The position numbers and the translations under genes were made by a program. The notes under the pieces are model-generated. The model was not told the DNA's origin and did not search any database. It saw only the letters and a program-made list of their open reading frames with translations. DNA of 64,000 bases. It comes from Tritonibacter multivorans. GTDB lineage: Bacteria; Pseudomonadota; Alphaproteobacteria; Rhodobacterales; Rhodobacteraceae. Positions 28,722-36,130 of the stretch are shown here, piece after piece. How positions within the stretch are numbered: the first letter of the stretch is position 1; every line of letters starts with the position of its first letter. The stretch covers positions 124,001-188,000 of the forward strand of contig NZ_CYSD01000021.1 of NCBI RefSeq assembly GCF_001458415.1, in the 5' to 3' direction.

Positions 28722-29732
28722 TCAGCCAGCGTCACGCGCGGTTCGATGTGTGCCTGCCATGCGCACCAACAGATCAAAGGCCTGCCGGGTTGCGCCAAGG
28801 TTGGCCTTGTTCTGTCCTGCGATATCAAAAGCGGTGCCATGGGCCGGGGTCGCCACCGGGATCGGCAGGCCGCCCGCAACGGTCACGCCGCGCTCGAAGC
28901 CCATCAGCTTGATCGCGATCTGGCCCTGGTCGTGATACATGGTCACAACCGCATCGACCTCGCCGCGCTTGGCCTTGAGGAATACAGTGTCGGAAGGCCA
29001 AGGCCCCGTGACATCCATCTGTTTTTCCTGCGCTTTGCGCACAGCCGGTTCCAGCACGTCGATCTCTTCGCGGCCAAACTTGCCATTGTCGCCCGCATGG
29101 GGGTTCAGCGCAGCCACTGCGATGCGCGGGCGGCTGTGACCTGCCTTGGCCAACGTGTCATGGGCAAGGTTCACCGCCTTCAGGATGCCTGCCTCAGTGA
29201 TATTGGCCGCAACGTCCTTCAGCCCGATGTGGCTGGTGACGCGGGTGGTCATCAGCTCATCCAGCACATTGATTTCAGAGTGGTAGCCGTCAAACCCCAG
29301 ATAGCGCGCCATGTATTTATGTTCGTCTTCGGCGTTCAGACCGGCTGAGGTCATGGCCGCCTTGTTGAACGGGCCAAACAGCACGCCATCGACCAGACCC
29401 GCCTGCGCCAGATCCAACGCCTTGTCCAAGCAGCGCAGCGATGTGGTGCCCCCCGCAACAGTGACTTCCGCCACTTTCACATCCTCGGGCGAGATGGTCT
29501 CCATCTCCAGATGGGACATGCCATCCTGATCCGCGATGTCTGCTTCGCCAATGGTCGCAAGCGGCACCGCCAGATCGGTCTGCCCTGCCCCCTGCTGCCA
29601 GAGGTGGCTGTCACCCACCAGCAGCACATTGGCCGCGTCCAGAACGCCTTCGTCATTCACTAGCTTTGCAATCAGTTCCGGCCCGATCCCCGAAGGGTCG
29701 CCCGGCACAATGGCGATCCGTGGTTTGGTCAC
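28722..29732 (-). CDS. PdxA-family dehydrogenase (PdxA2-like, catabolic)
   Basis: 336 residues, full length for PdxA. Visible: PRIAIVPGDPSGIGPEL at the N-terminus, GPFNKAAM, HIGLKDV, and the metal/substrate motif NPHAGDNGKFGREE and YHDQGQIAIKLMGF. The family oxidises 4-hydroxy-threonine-4-phosphate in vitamin B6 synthesis, or related acid phosphates (threonate-4-phosphate) in catabolic clusters. The setting among sugar-acid genes, with no pdxJ, favours a catabolic role. No DUF1537 kinase, the usual partner, is present. Its start overlaps the propeller gene's stop by 4 nt. Confidence 0.87.
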   Translation of the reverse strand: MTKPRIAIVPGDPSGIGPELIAKLVNDEGVLDAANVLLVGDSHLWQQGAGQTDLAVPLATIGEADIADQDGMSHLEMETISPEDVKVAEVTVAGGTTSLRCLDKALDLAQAGLVDGVLFGPFNKAAMTSAGLNAEDEHKYMARYLGFDGYHSEINVLDELMTTRVTSHIGLKDVAANITEAGILKAVNLAHDTLAKAGHSRPRIAVAALNPHAGDNGKFGREEIDVLEPAVRKAQEKQMDVTGPWPSDTVFLKAKRGEVDAVVTMYHDQGQIAIKLMGFERGVTVAGGLPIPVATPAHGTAFDIAGQNKANLGATRQAFDLLVRMAGTHRTARDAG

Positions 29733-30691
29733 GCCAAGTCCTCCCAGTATTTCGAAAATCCGTCCGGCAGGATGACCATCACGTCAGGCTCTTTACCGGT
29801 ATCAAAGGTCTGCACCACCTCGAACGTATCAAGATTGAAGCGCTGCACCTGCTCGCAGTCGATCGCGATATAGGCATAGTCGCAGCTGTCATCGATACAG
29901 AGCGCCAGCGGGTTCGCCGGTGTCTTTTGTTCATGCAGCATTTCGCCCGTAGCCTCGTCAAAGACGCTGAACGAGCCGCCAAAATGGTTCATGGTCACCA
30001 GCCGGTTGCGCTTGCCGTCATAGTAGATGCGGCAGGGGTCATCCGGGGTTGGGAAGCTGCGCTGGATTTCCAGCGTTTCGGTGTCGATCACCGCCACCGT
30101 GTTGGAGATCCGCTGCGAGGTATAAAGGATCCCCGCCTCTTCGCGCAGGCAGCGGCCTTCGGGTTTCTCACCGGTTTTGATCGACACCGGCGCAACACCT
30201 TCGTCGTAAGGGTCAAACACCGTCACATCGCCCGACATCAGGTTCATGGAGTAAGCTGTGCCGCCATCATTGGTGATCGCGAAAAGATGCGATTTCACCC
30301 CGCCGGTGGGCGTGATGTGGTCCCAACCCTGATCAAAGGCGCGCGGGTTTTCTTTGACCAGCAGATGGCCGGTCCATTCCGACAGCACATAAAGCCGCCC
30401 CTGCCCGTCCAGATCGATCCCATGGGGGCGGGCATGTTCGCCCAGATCATAGGTGTGAACGATTTCCTGTTTACGGATGTCGATCACGATCACCGACCGC
30501 CCGTCCGTGCCATCAATCCCGGAGTTCTGCACCCCGTAGTGGCCAACATAGGCATAGTGGTAATCCGCATCGACCACGAATTCATGCGGGTAGTCCGGCA
30601 GCGCCAGTCGTCCTTGCAGTGCGCCTGTCTCGATATCGTACCAGCTCACGCAGTGGCTGCACTTCTCGATCAGCATCATGGATTGGGCCAT
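29729..30691 (-). CDS. YncE-like seven-bladed beta-propeller protein
   Basis: 320 residues, no signal peptide, built of repeated four-stranded blades (HEFVVDADYHYAYVG, PHGIDLDGQGRLYVLSE, LYTSQRISNTVAVIDTE, NRLVTMNHFGGSFSVFD, YAYIAIDCEQVQRFN). It resembles YVTN/YncE-family propellers. GGGAGGAG precedes the ATG. As the first gene behind a double LacI operator, it is co-regulated with the sugar-acid pathway. A lactonase activity is conceivable because propeller lactonases of the 6-phosphogluconolactonase type share the fold, but no catalytic residues are identified. Confidence 0.75.
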   Translation of the reverse strand: MAQSMMLIEKCSHCVSWYDIETGALQGRLALPDYPHEFVVDADYHYAYVGHYGVQNSGIDGTDGRSVIVIDIRKQEIVHTYDLGEHARPHGIDLDGQGRLYVLSEWTGHLLVKENPRAFDQGWDHITPTGGVKSHLFAITNDGGTAYSMNLMSGDVTVFDPYDEGVAPVSIKTGEKPEGRCLREEAGILYTSQRISNTVAVIDTETLEIQRSFPTPDDPCRIYYDGKRNRLVTMNHFGGSFSVFDEATGEMLHEQKTPANPLALCIDDSCDYAYIAIDCEQVQRFNLDTFEVVQTFDTGKEPDVMVILPDGFSKYWEDLA

Positions 30692-30715
30692 CGAATCTCC
30701 TCCCGTGGTCTAATC

Positions 30716-30745
30716 TTGTGACCGGTCACAATGTGACCGGTCACA
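30716..30745. promoter_or_regulatory. Two abutting LacI-type operators before the pentonate operon
   Basis: TTGTGACCGGTCACAA (30716-30731) and TGTGACCGGTCACA (30732-30745) are both perfect palindromes with centres 15 bp apart. They lie 25-54 bp upstream of the propeller gene's ATG, overlapping where its promoter must be. They match the sites before the importer operon at 23938-23977. Confidence 0.92.
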
Positions 30746-30773
30746 GGTCTTTCGTCAACCGCTTTTGAAGAAA

Positions 30774-31916
30774 TTAGCGCTCCAGCGCGCCAACCCCGGA
30801 AAAGCGGAAGGCTTCTTGTTCCAGCGCATCGATCTCCTCTGCGCTCATCTGGTCATGTGCGACGGTGATCCGGCCCAGGAAAACAAAGGGCAGATCGCCC
30901 GCGCGGTCTTCCAGATGGGCTTTGATTGCCTCGGCTGTGGCCGCGCCCACGTCATCGCCCATCCGCATGGGCGTCGCGTCCAGCTCACCCCGGCGGATGG
31001 CATCGAGCTCCAGCCCGGTGCCGCCCCAACCGGTAGAGAAGATCTCTTTCTCTTTGCCCATAGCGACCTGTGCTTCGACGCTGCCCATCGCCATGGCCGT
31101 ATTGGCATTGTGGATGATCGTCGCCTCTGGATAGGCCTGCATGATCAGGCTGGTGCCTTCAAAGCCGCCTTCGCGCTGGTATTCACCGTAATGCTCATAA
31201 GCCGTGGTCCAGCCGCCCTTTTCCTCTACGCAAGCTTTGAAATCACCCGAACGCTGATTGTCGGTGATCCCCGGAATGCCCCGGTTCATCGCCATGGTGA
31301 TATCCTTGCCCAAACGGCCGAGCATATAGTCACACATGGTCAGCGCCCCCGCCGCAGACGAGAAATCAAACCACGCATCCGGCTGGTTCTTCAAATCCTT
31401 CAGCGGCGTGTGAAACGCCCAGACAAAGGTCGAAAACCCATCTGACGCCGACATCTTGTCGATATTATCCGCCTGAATGGCCAGTTCCGACGGGCCAAAG
31501 ATCACAAAGTCATAGAGATCGCCGTCCTGTACCACCTGATTGGCATAGGTCGATTGCAGCGAATGTTCGATCTGACGGCTGGCGAATTCGGTGGTCTCAT
31601 AGGCAATGCCCAGTTCGTCCAGACGTTTGGTCAGCGCCAGATAGTTGCGCGCCCAGAAGTCGGATGTATCGGCCGAGGGGTAGATCAGCGCAATTTGCAC
31701 CGGCTTGTCGAGGCTGCCGGTGAAGGGCACCGCCGCGCTGCCGACCACCTCCTGCATGGCCTCCAGCTTGCCTTCGGCATTGACCTCCCCCGGCACCCAG
31801 TAGTCGCGGCTTTCTATGCCCGGCAGTTCGCGCAAAGGCAGCGTTTCGGCGAATGCCATGGTGCCAAAGGCAAAAATTGCACTTGTGGTCAGCAGTAGAG
31901 TGTTGGATTTTGTCAT
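30774..31916 (-). CDS. LuxP-like periplasmic sugar-binding protein
   Basis: 380 residues with a Sec signal peptide (MTKSNTLLLTTSAIFAFGTMAFA-ET). The mature protein is a type I periplasmic binding fold that resembles Vibrio LuxP along its length, as I recall it: ALIYPSADTSDFWARN, STGWGGTGLELDAIRRGELD and MRMGDDVGAATAEAIKAHLED all have close LuxP counterparts. Ser and Trp in TSDFW, Trp in GWGG and Arg in MRM correspond to LuxP residues that contact AI-2-borate; the positions of Gln77 and Asn159 are not kept. It is the last gene of the Rbs-type operon. Ligand: a furanose-like sugar or AI-2; unproven. Confidence 0.82.
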   Translation of the reverse strand: MTKSNTLLLTTSAIFAFGTMAFAETLPLRELPGIESRDYWVPGEVNAEGKLEAMQEVVGSAAVPFTGSLDKPVQIALIYPSADTSDFWARNYLALTKRLDELGIAYETTEFASRQIEHSLQSTYANQVVQDGDLYDFVIFGPSELAIQADNIDKMSASDGFSTFVWAFHTPLKDLKNQPDAWFDFSSAAGALTMCDYMLGRLGKDITMAMNRGIPGITDNQRSGDFKACVEEKGGWTTAYEHYGEYQREGGFEGTSLIMQAYPEATIIHNANTAMAMGSVEAQVAMGKEKEIFSTGWGGTGLELDAIRRGELDATPMRMGDDVGAATAEAIKAHLEDRAGDLPFVFLGRITVAHDQMSAEEIDALEQEAFRFSGVGALER

Positions 31917-31957
31917 CGTAAGTTCCTCCCGTTTCGCGATGATGTGGAGCCTTGCGT

Positions 31958-31991
31958 GGCGCTGGCCGGGCTCCTACCCCCAGCCAGCGCC
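31958..31991 (-). other. Stem-loop before the LuxP-like gene
   Basis: GGCGCTGGC (31958-31966) pairs with GCCAGCGCC (31983-31991), 16-nt loop, no T-run. It lies between the permease gene and the binding-protein gene and may protect or adjust expression of the latter. Confidence 0.55.
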
Positions 31992-31998
31992 GTTTCCC

Positions 31999-33126
31999 TT
32001 ACCCGCTTGGGGTGGGGTCAACTGCCAGCCCGGCGCCAATGGCCAGCAGTAGGATCAGCGCGCCCAAAAGGGCGGCAGAAAAGCGGAACATGCGCTGCGC
32101 TTCTTTCGACCGCAGGCTGGCAAGCAACCCAAGCGCCCCGTCGCGGTCTTTCTTCTGGATCCAGGTGTAAAGCGCGACCGAGCTGACGATCACCACGCCC
32201 GAGGCCACCGACTGCCAGAAGAACTCGATCCGCAGGGTCACCAGCGCATTGATCATCATGGACAACAGCAAAACGCCCGCGAGCGAGCCGACCATGGACG
32301 GGCGACCGCCAAACAGGGACGTGCCCCCGACCACAACCGCCGCAATCACATGCAGGTTGAAGTAAGGCGCAGATGTCGCCTGGATCGCGTTCAGCTTGCC
32401 GGTCAGCATGACACCGGCCAGTGCGGCGCAGGCGCCCATCAGCACATAGGCATAGACCTTGTGACGATCCACCGCGACGCCGGTCATCTCGGACGCTTCC
32501 GGGCTGGAGCCAATCGCAATGGTGTAGCGGCCAAAATGCGTCTGCTTCAGCACCATATAGCCAAGTGCCATGGTCAGCAGGCCGATCACGACGGGGACCG
32601 GGATAAAGCCGGGGATCTGACCGCGACCGATTTCGGTCACCATCTCGGGAAACCGTGCGAGCACCAGCCCCTTGGCGATCACCAGCGCAAGACCGCGATA
32701 CACAAGGTCCATGGCCAGCGTGCCAATCAGATCCGGCACTTTGAACCGGGTGATGATCAGCCCATTGATCAGCCCCATCAGCGCGCCCAGCACCAGCGCC
32801 AGCGGCACGGCAACATAAGCCGGGAAGCCGTATTGTTTGATCAGGAACGCCATCAAGATGCCCGACAGCGCAGCGATAGAGCCAATCGACAGGTCAATAC
32901 CGCGCTGGGTGATGACAAAGGTCATCGCCATCGCCATCGGCATATAAAGAGCCGCATCCAGCAGGATCAGGTTGAGGTTCGACAAGCGGAAGTACCGCGC
33001 CGGTTCTGCCACGCCCATGAACAGCAGGATGGCAAGGATCATGACCATTGGGCCAATGATCGCGAGGTAAGGTTCCAGCCGCTCCATCAGCGACCTTGAG
33101 GTGGAATTTGTTGCAACTGCGCTCAT
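31999..33126 (-). CDS. Sugar ABC transporter permease, RbsC type (system 1)
   Basis: 375 residues with about ten membrane helices. Conserved BPD_transp_2 segments are seen: TQRGIDLSIGSIAALSG, GTLAMDLVYRGLALVIAKG, AIGSSPEASEMTGVAVDRHKVYAYVLMGACAALAGVM and GGTSLFGGRPSMVGSLAGV. A C-terminal cytoplasmic extension of about 45 residues precedes a final hydrophobic segment. GAGGAGGAA precedes the ATG. Works with the ATPase at 33140 and probably the LuxP-like protein. Confidence 0.92.
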   Translation of the reverse strand: MSAVATNSTSRSLMERLEPYLAIIGPMVMILAILLFMGVAEPARYFRLSNLNLILLDAALYMPMAMAMTFVITQRGIDLSIGSIAALSGILMAFLIKQYGFPAYVAVPLALVLGALMGLINGLIITRFKVPDLIGTLAMDLVYRGLALVIAKGLVLARFPEMVTEIGRGQIPGFIPVPVVIGLLTMALGYMVLKQTHFGRYTIAIGSSPEASEMTGVAVDRHKVYAYVLMGACAALAGVMLTGKLNAIQATSAPYFNLHVIAAVVVGGTSLFGGRPSMVGSLAGVLLLSMMINALVTLRIEFFWQSVASGVVIVSSVALYTWIQKKDRDGALGLLASLRSKEAQRMFRFSAALLGALILLLAIGAGLAVDPTPSG

Positions 33127-33139
33127 ATCTTATTCCTCC

Positions 33140-33904
33140 TCATGCGGCGTCATTGGCGGGGGCGCCAACGATCAGGCCCAGAACTTCCTGCACCGTGCTG
33201 TTTGCTGTCTCCACAACGCCAACGCGGCGGCCCCGGCGCTGCACATGCACGCGGTCGGCGACCTCGAACACATCATCCAGCGAGTGGCTGATCAGGATCA
33301 CGGCGAGCCCCTGTTCGCGCAGCGCTTTGATCAGCTTCAGGGTGCGCGCGGTTTCTTGCGGGCCGAGCGCGGCGGTGGGTTCATCCATCACCAAAACCCG
33401 CAGGTCTTCGTGATAGACGGCGCGCGCAATGGCGACCGCCTGACGCTGACCGCCCGACAGGCTGTCGGTGGTCACATCCATCGACCGCAGCCGCACGCCC
33501 AGACGTTCGTCCAGCACACGGGCGGCCTCGGATTTCATGCGGCGATTGTCGAGGAATTCAATCCCAGCAACCTTGCGCGTGAGCTCGGTGCCAAGGAACA
33601 TATTGGCCGCTGGTGTCAGATGATCGGCCAGCGCCAGCGTCTGGTAAACCGCATCAATGCCTTGCGCGATCGCATCCGAATGGCTCGCCATCTCGAGCGG
33701 TTGCCCATCAAGGAAGATCTCTCCCTCGCTGGGTTGGTAGACCCCGGTCAGGATCTTGATCAACGTGGATTTTCCGGCGCCGTTGTCGCCGACAATCGCC
33801 AGCACCTCGCCCGCATAGGCTTCGAGGTTCACGTCCTGCAGCGCGGTGACGCCGCCAAAACGTTTGGTGATGCCGCGCATCTGGACCAGTGGATGATCCG
33901 TCAT
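33140..33904 (-). CDS. Sugar ABC transporter ATPase, single-domain (system 1)
   Basis: 254 residues from ATG 33904 (GGGAGAAAG upstream; the frame continues further without a better start). Walker A GDNGAGKST, signature LSGGQRQAVAIARAV, Walker B LRVLVMDEPTAAL, switch His in ILISHSLDDV. Unlike RbsA it has one nucleotide-binding domain, as in FrcA-type ATPases, so it must act as a homodimer. Confidence 0.93.
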   Translation of the reverse strand: MTDHPLVQMRGITKRFGGVTALQDVNLEAYAGEVLAIVGDNGAGKSTLIKILTGVYQPSEGEIFLDGQPLEMASHSDAIAQGIDAVYQTLALADHLTPAANMFLGTELTRKVAGIEFLDNRRMKSEAARVLDERLGVRLRSMDVTTDSLSGGQRQAVAIARAVYHEDLRVLVMDEPTAALGPQETARTLKLIKALREQGLAVILISHSLDDVFEVADRVHVQRRGRRVGVVETANSTVQEVLGLIVGAPANDAA

Positions 33905-33991
33905 GGCTTTCTCCCTTCGTGTTGCCCTGTTTCGGGCATAGCTCCGCCACCTCGGGAAAATCCCGGCGCGAAACATCTGTGTTGGAAAAGG

Positions 33992-34026
33992 GTCGGCCCC
34001 CGCAGGATGCGTTGATCGGGGCCGAC
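33992..34026 (-). other. Stem-loop behind the RbsB-like gene
   Basis: GTCGGCCCC (33992-34000) pairs with GGGGCCGAC (34018-34026) about 15 bp past the binding-protein stop. No T-run. Likely mRNA 3'-end protection within the operon. Confidence 0.6.
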
Positions 34027-34039
34027 AGGCGGGGAGTGC

Positions 34040-35083
34040 TTATTTACCCCAGATGGCGCTATAGGCCTCTCGGTAGGGAATGGCGGGGTCGAACTGGTTG
34101 CTGTCGCCCAGTTTCGCCAGCCCGTCCTGTGTCACCAGCGCAGGTGAGGTCACATAACCGGAACAGGGCGCGCCCTGAATGGCGCGATTCAGCTCGTCCA
34201 CCAGCTGCCAGCCTTGCAGATTGAGCGGCTCGGCCACGGTGATCTGCTGATAGCCACCTGTGCGGATGCGCTGGAACGCGGCTTCTGATCCATCGCCTGC
34301 AGACCCCGCCTGCGGACCCTGACCGCTGGAGATCCCAGCCGCAGCCAAAGATGGCCCCATGAAGTCGAAATACAGATCATTGATCGCCAGCGCATGGGTC
34401 CAGCTGTCGCCGTATTTCTGCACAAGGTTCAGCGTCAGTGGCCCCATCCGGGACGAGGTATCGGCAATCGGCGTGTCGACATATTCGAGCACCTTGCCCC
34501 CCATCGCCTCGATCGTTTCTTTGATCCGGTCCGCCTTGTCGATCGCGATCTGATAGGTGGAGTCGGTGAATATGACAGCTCCTACCTTGTCACCTCCGTC
34601 TTCCATCGCCCATTTCGCGGCCACCTCAGACACGGTCATCGCGTCGGTGGAAACATTGACAAAAATACCGCCCGGCGCATCACAGCCGATCTTGGGACCC
34701 GAATGCCAGGCCACCATTGGGATACCAGCGTTTGCAACCCCTTCCAACGCGGCCTGCTGTTCCACGGCATCAAAGCCGTTGATGATAATACCGCTGGGTT
34801 TCAGCGCCATGGCCTGACCGATGGCTGCCGTGCGCCCTTGGATCGATCCGGCGCCGTCCAGAACCCGCACATCCCATCCGATGGTTTCAGCCGCTTCCTC
34901 CACGCCGCTGGTCACACCAAGGATGCCACCGTTCTTCAGGTCGCCGGCCACCACGACAATCGAATGTCCTTCGGCAGCTGTGGGGCCAGTGGTGGGCCCG
35001 TCAAACTCTGCCGCGACGCCAGGCAGGCCAATCCCTGCCAGGATCGCGGCGGTGGACACCGCCATGAGTGTTCGTCTGTGCAT
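34040..35083 (-). CDS. Sugar ABC transporter substrate-binding protein, RbsB type (system 2)
   Basis: 347 residues. The Sec signal peptide (MHRRTLMAVSTAAILAGIGLPGVAA) ends near AAEF. The mature part is a type I periplasmic binding protein (GHSIVVVAGDLKNGGILGVTSGVEEAAETIGWDV). GGGAGGAG precedes the ATG. Encoded directly after the second RbsC-type permease, with which it probably works. Two cysteines (IGCD, APCSG) may form a disulfide. Ligand unknown. Confidence 0.91.
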   Translation of the reverse strand: MHRRTLMAVSTAAILAGIGLPGVAAEFDGPTTGPTAAEGHSIVVVAGDLKNGGILGVTSGVEEAAETIGWDVRVLDGAGSIQGRTAAIGQAMALKPSGIIINGFDAVEQQAALEGVANAGIPMVAWHSGPKIGCDAPGGIFVNVSTDAMTVSEVAAKWAMEDGGDKVGAVIFTDSTYQIAIDKADRIKETIEAMGGKVLEYVDTPIADTSSRMGPLTLNLVQKYGDSWTHALAINDLYFDFMGPSLAAAGISSGQGPQAGSAGDGSEAAFQRIRTGGYQQITVAEPLNLQGWQLVDELNRAIQGAPCSGYVTSPALVTQDGLAKLGDSNQFDPAIPYREAYSAIWGK

Positions 35084-35104
35084 AATCTCCTCCCTTATGC
35101 ATGG

Positions 35105-36124
35105 TTACTTTTTGGCGCCTTTGCGCCGCTGGGCGTAGCCTGCGATTCCAATCGCGATGAGCAGGGTTACGCCGTTGAACATCGGTTCGACCCAGAAGGA
35201 TCCCCCGAATTGCTGAATGCCAGAGATCCCGACCGCCAGAATGGCAACACCGACAACGGTGCCCCAGACATTGACCCGGCCGGGTTTGATGGTGGTTGAG
35301 CCCAGGAATGCGCCGACCAGTGCAGGCAGCAGGAACTCCAGCCCCACAGAAGCCTGACCAATGCGCAGTTTGGAGGCCAAGAGCACGCCTGCAAAGGCGG
35401 TGATAAAGCCCGAAGACATGAACGCGCCGATGACAAACTTGCGGGTCGGAATGCCGTTCAGCTGCGCCGCGCGCTGGTTTGCCCCAATCGCATAGAGGTA
35501 GCGGCCAATTGGCGTGTATTCAAAGATCAGCCACATGGTGATCGTAATCCCCAGCACATAGTAACCGGTGATCGGCAGACCAAAGACAAAGGTGCCATTG
35601 ATCGCATAGAAGCTGTCAGGGAGAAGCCCCACCATTTGACGGCCGCCCGTGTGCCACAGCGCCAGCGCATAAAGCACGGTGCCGGTGCCAAGGGTCGCAA
35701 TAAAGCTGTCAATCTTGGCGACCTCAACCAGCAGACCGTTCAGGAACCCAGTGAGCAAACCAAGTCCCAGAACGATCGCCACTGCCATCGGCCAGGGCAG
35801 GCCAAACATGGTCTGCAGCGAAATCGCCAGAATGTGCCACAGCACAATCCCATAGCCCACGGTCAGGTCGATCCGCCCGGCTGCCATGGGGATCATCGCC
35901 CCCAGCGACAACAGCGCAATAATCGCCTTGTCCGAAATAATCGCCCGCAGGTTCAACAAGGTCGGAAAGGTTGTGGGCAGCAGGATCGAGAACAGCAGGA
36001 TCAGCCCCAGCGTCAGGATCACCAGCCCATAGACCGGCAGGAACCGCAGCAGTCGGGTCTTGGTATCCGCGCCCTTAAGCTCGGCCTTGGTGGGTTCCAA
36101 TGCGTTGGATTCAAGCGATTGCAT
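35105..36124 (-). CDS. Sugar ABC transporter permease, RbsC type (system 2)
   Basis: 339 residues with about nine to ten helices. Typical segments: MAAGRIDLTVGYGIVLWHI, GVLLASKLRIGQASVGLEFLLPALVGAFLGSTTIKPGRVN. AAGGGTAA at the end of the preceding ATPase gene serves as ribosome-binding site, 6-7 nt from the ATG. Partner of the tandem ATPase upstream. Confidence 0.93.
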   Translation of the reverse strand: MQSLESNALEPTKAELKGADTKTRLLRFLPVYGLVILTLGLILLFSILLPTTFPTLLNLRAIISDKAIIALLSLGAMIPMAAGRIDLTVGYGIVLWHILAISLQTMFGLPWPMAVAIVLGLGLLTGFLNGLLVEVAKIDSFIATLGTGTVLYALALWHTGGRQMVGLLPDSFYAINGTFVFGLPITGYYVLGITITMWLIFEYTPIGRYLYAIGANQRAAQLNGIPTRKFVIGAFMSSGFITAFAGVLLASKLRIGQASVGLEFLLPALVGAFLGSTTIKPGRVNVWGTVVGVAILAVGISGIQQFGGSFWVEPMFNGVTLLIAIGIAGYAQRRKGAKK

Positions 36125-36130
36125 GATCAG

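Noticed and set aside
28722-29732. PdxA homologue as a vitamin B6 biosynthesis gene
   Set aside because: It is embedded in and coupled to a sugar-acid operon behind a LacI operator, with no other B6 genes nearby; a catabolic PdxA2-like role fits better.
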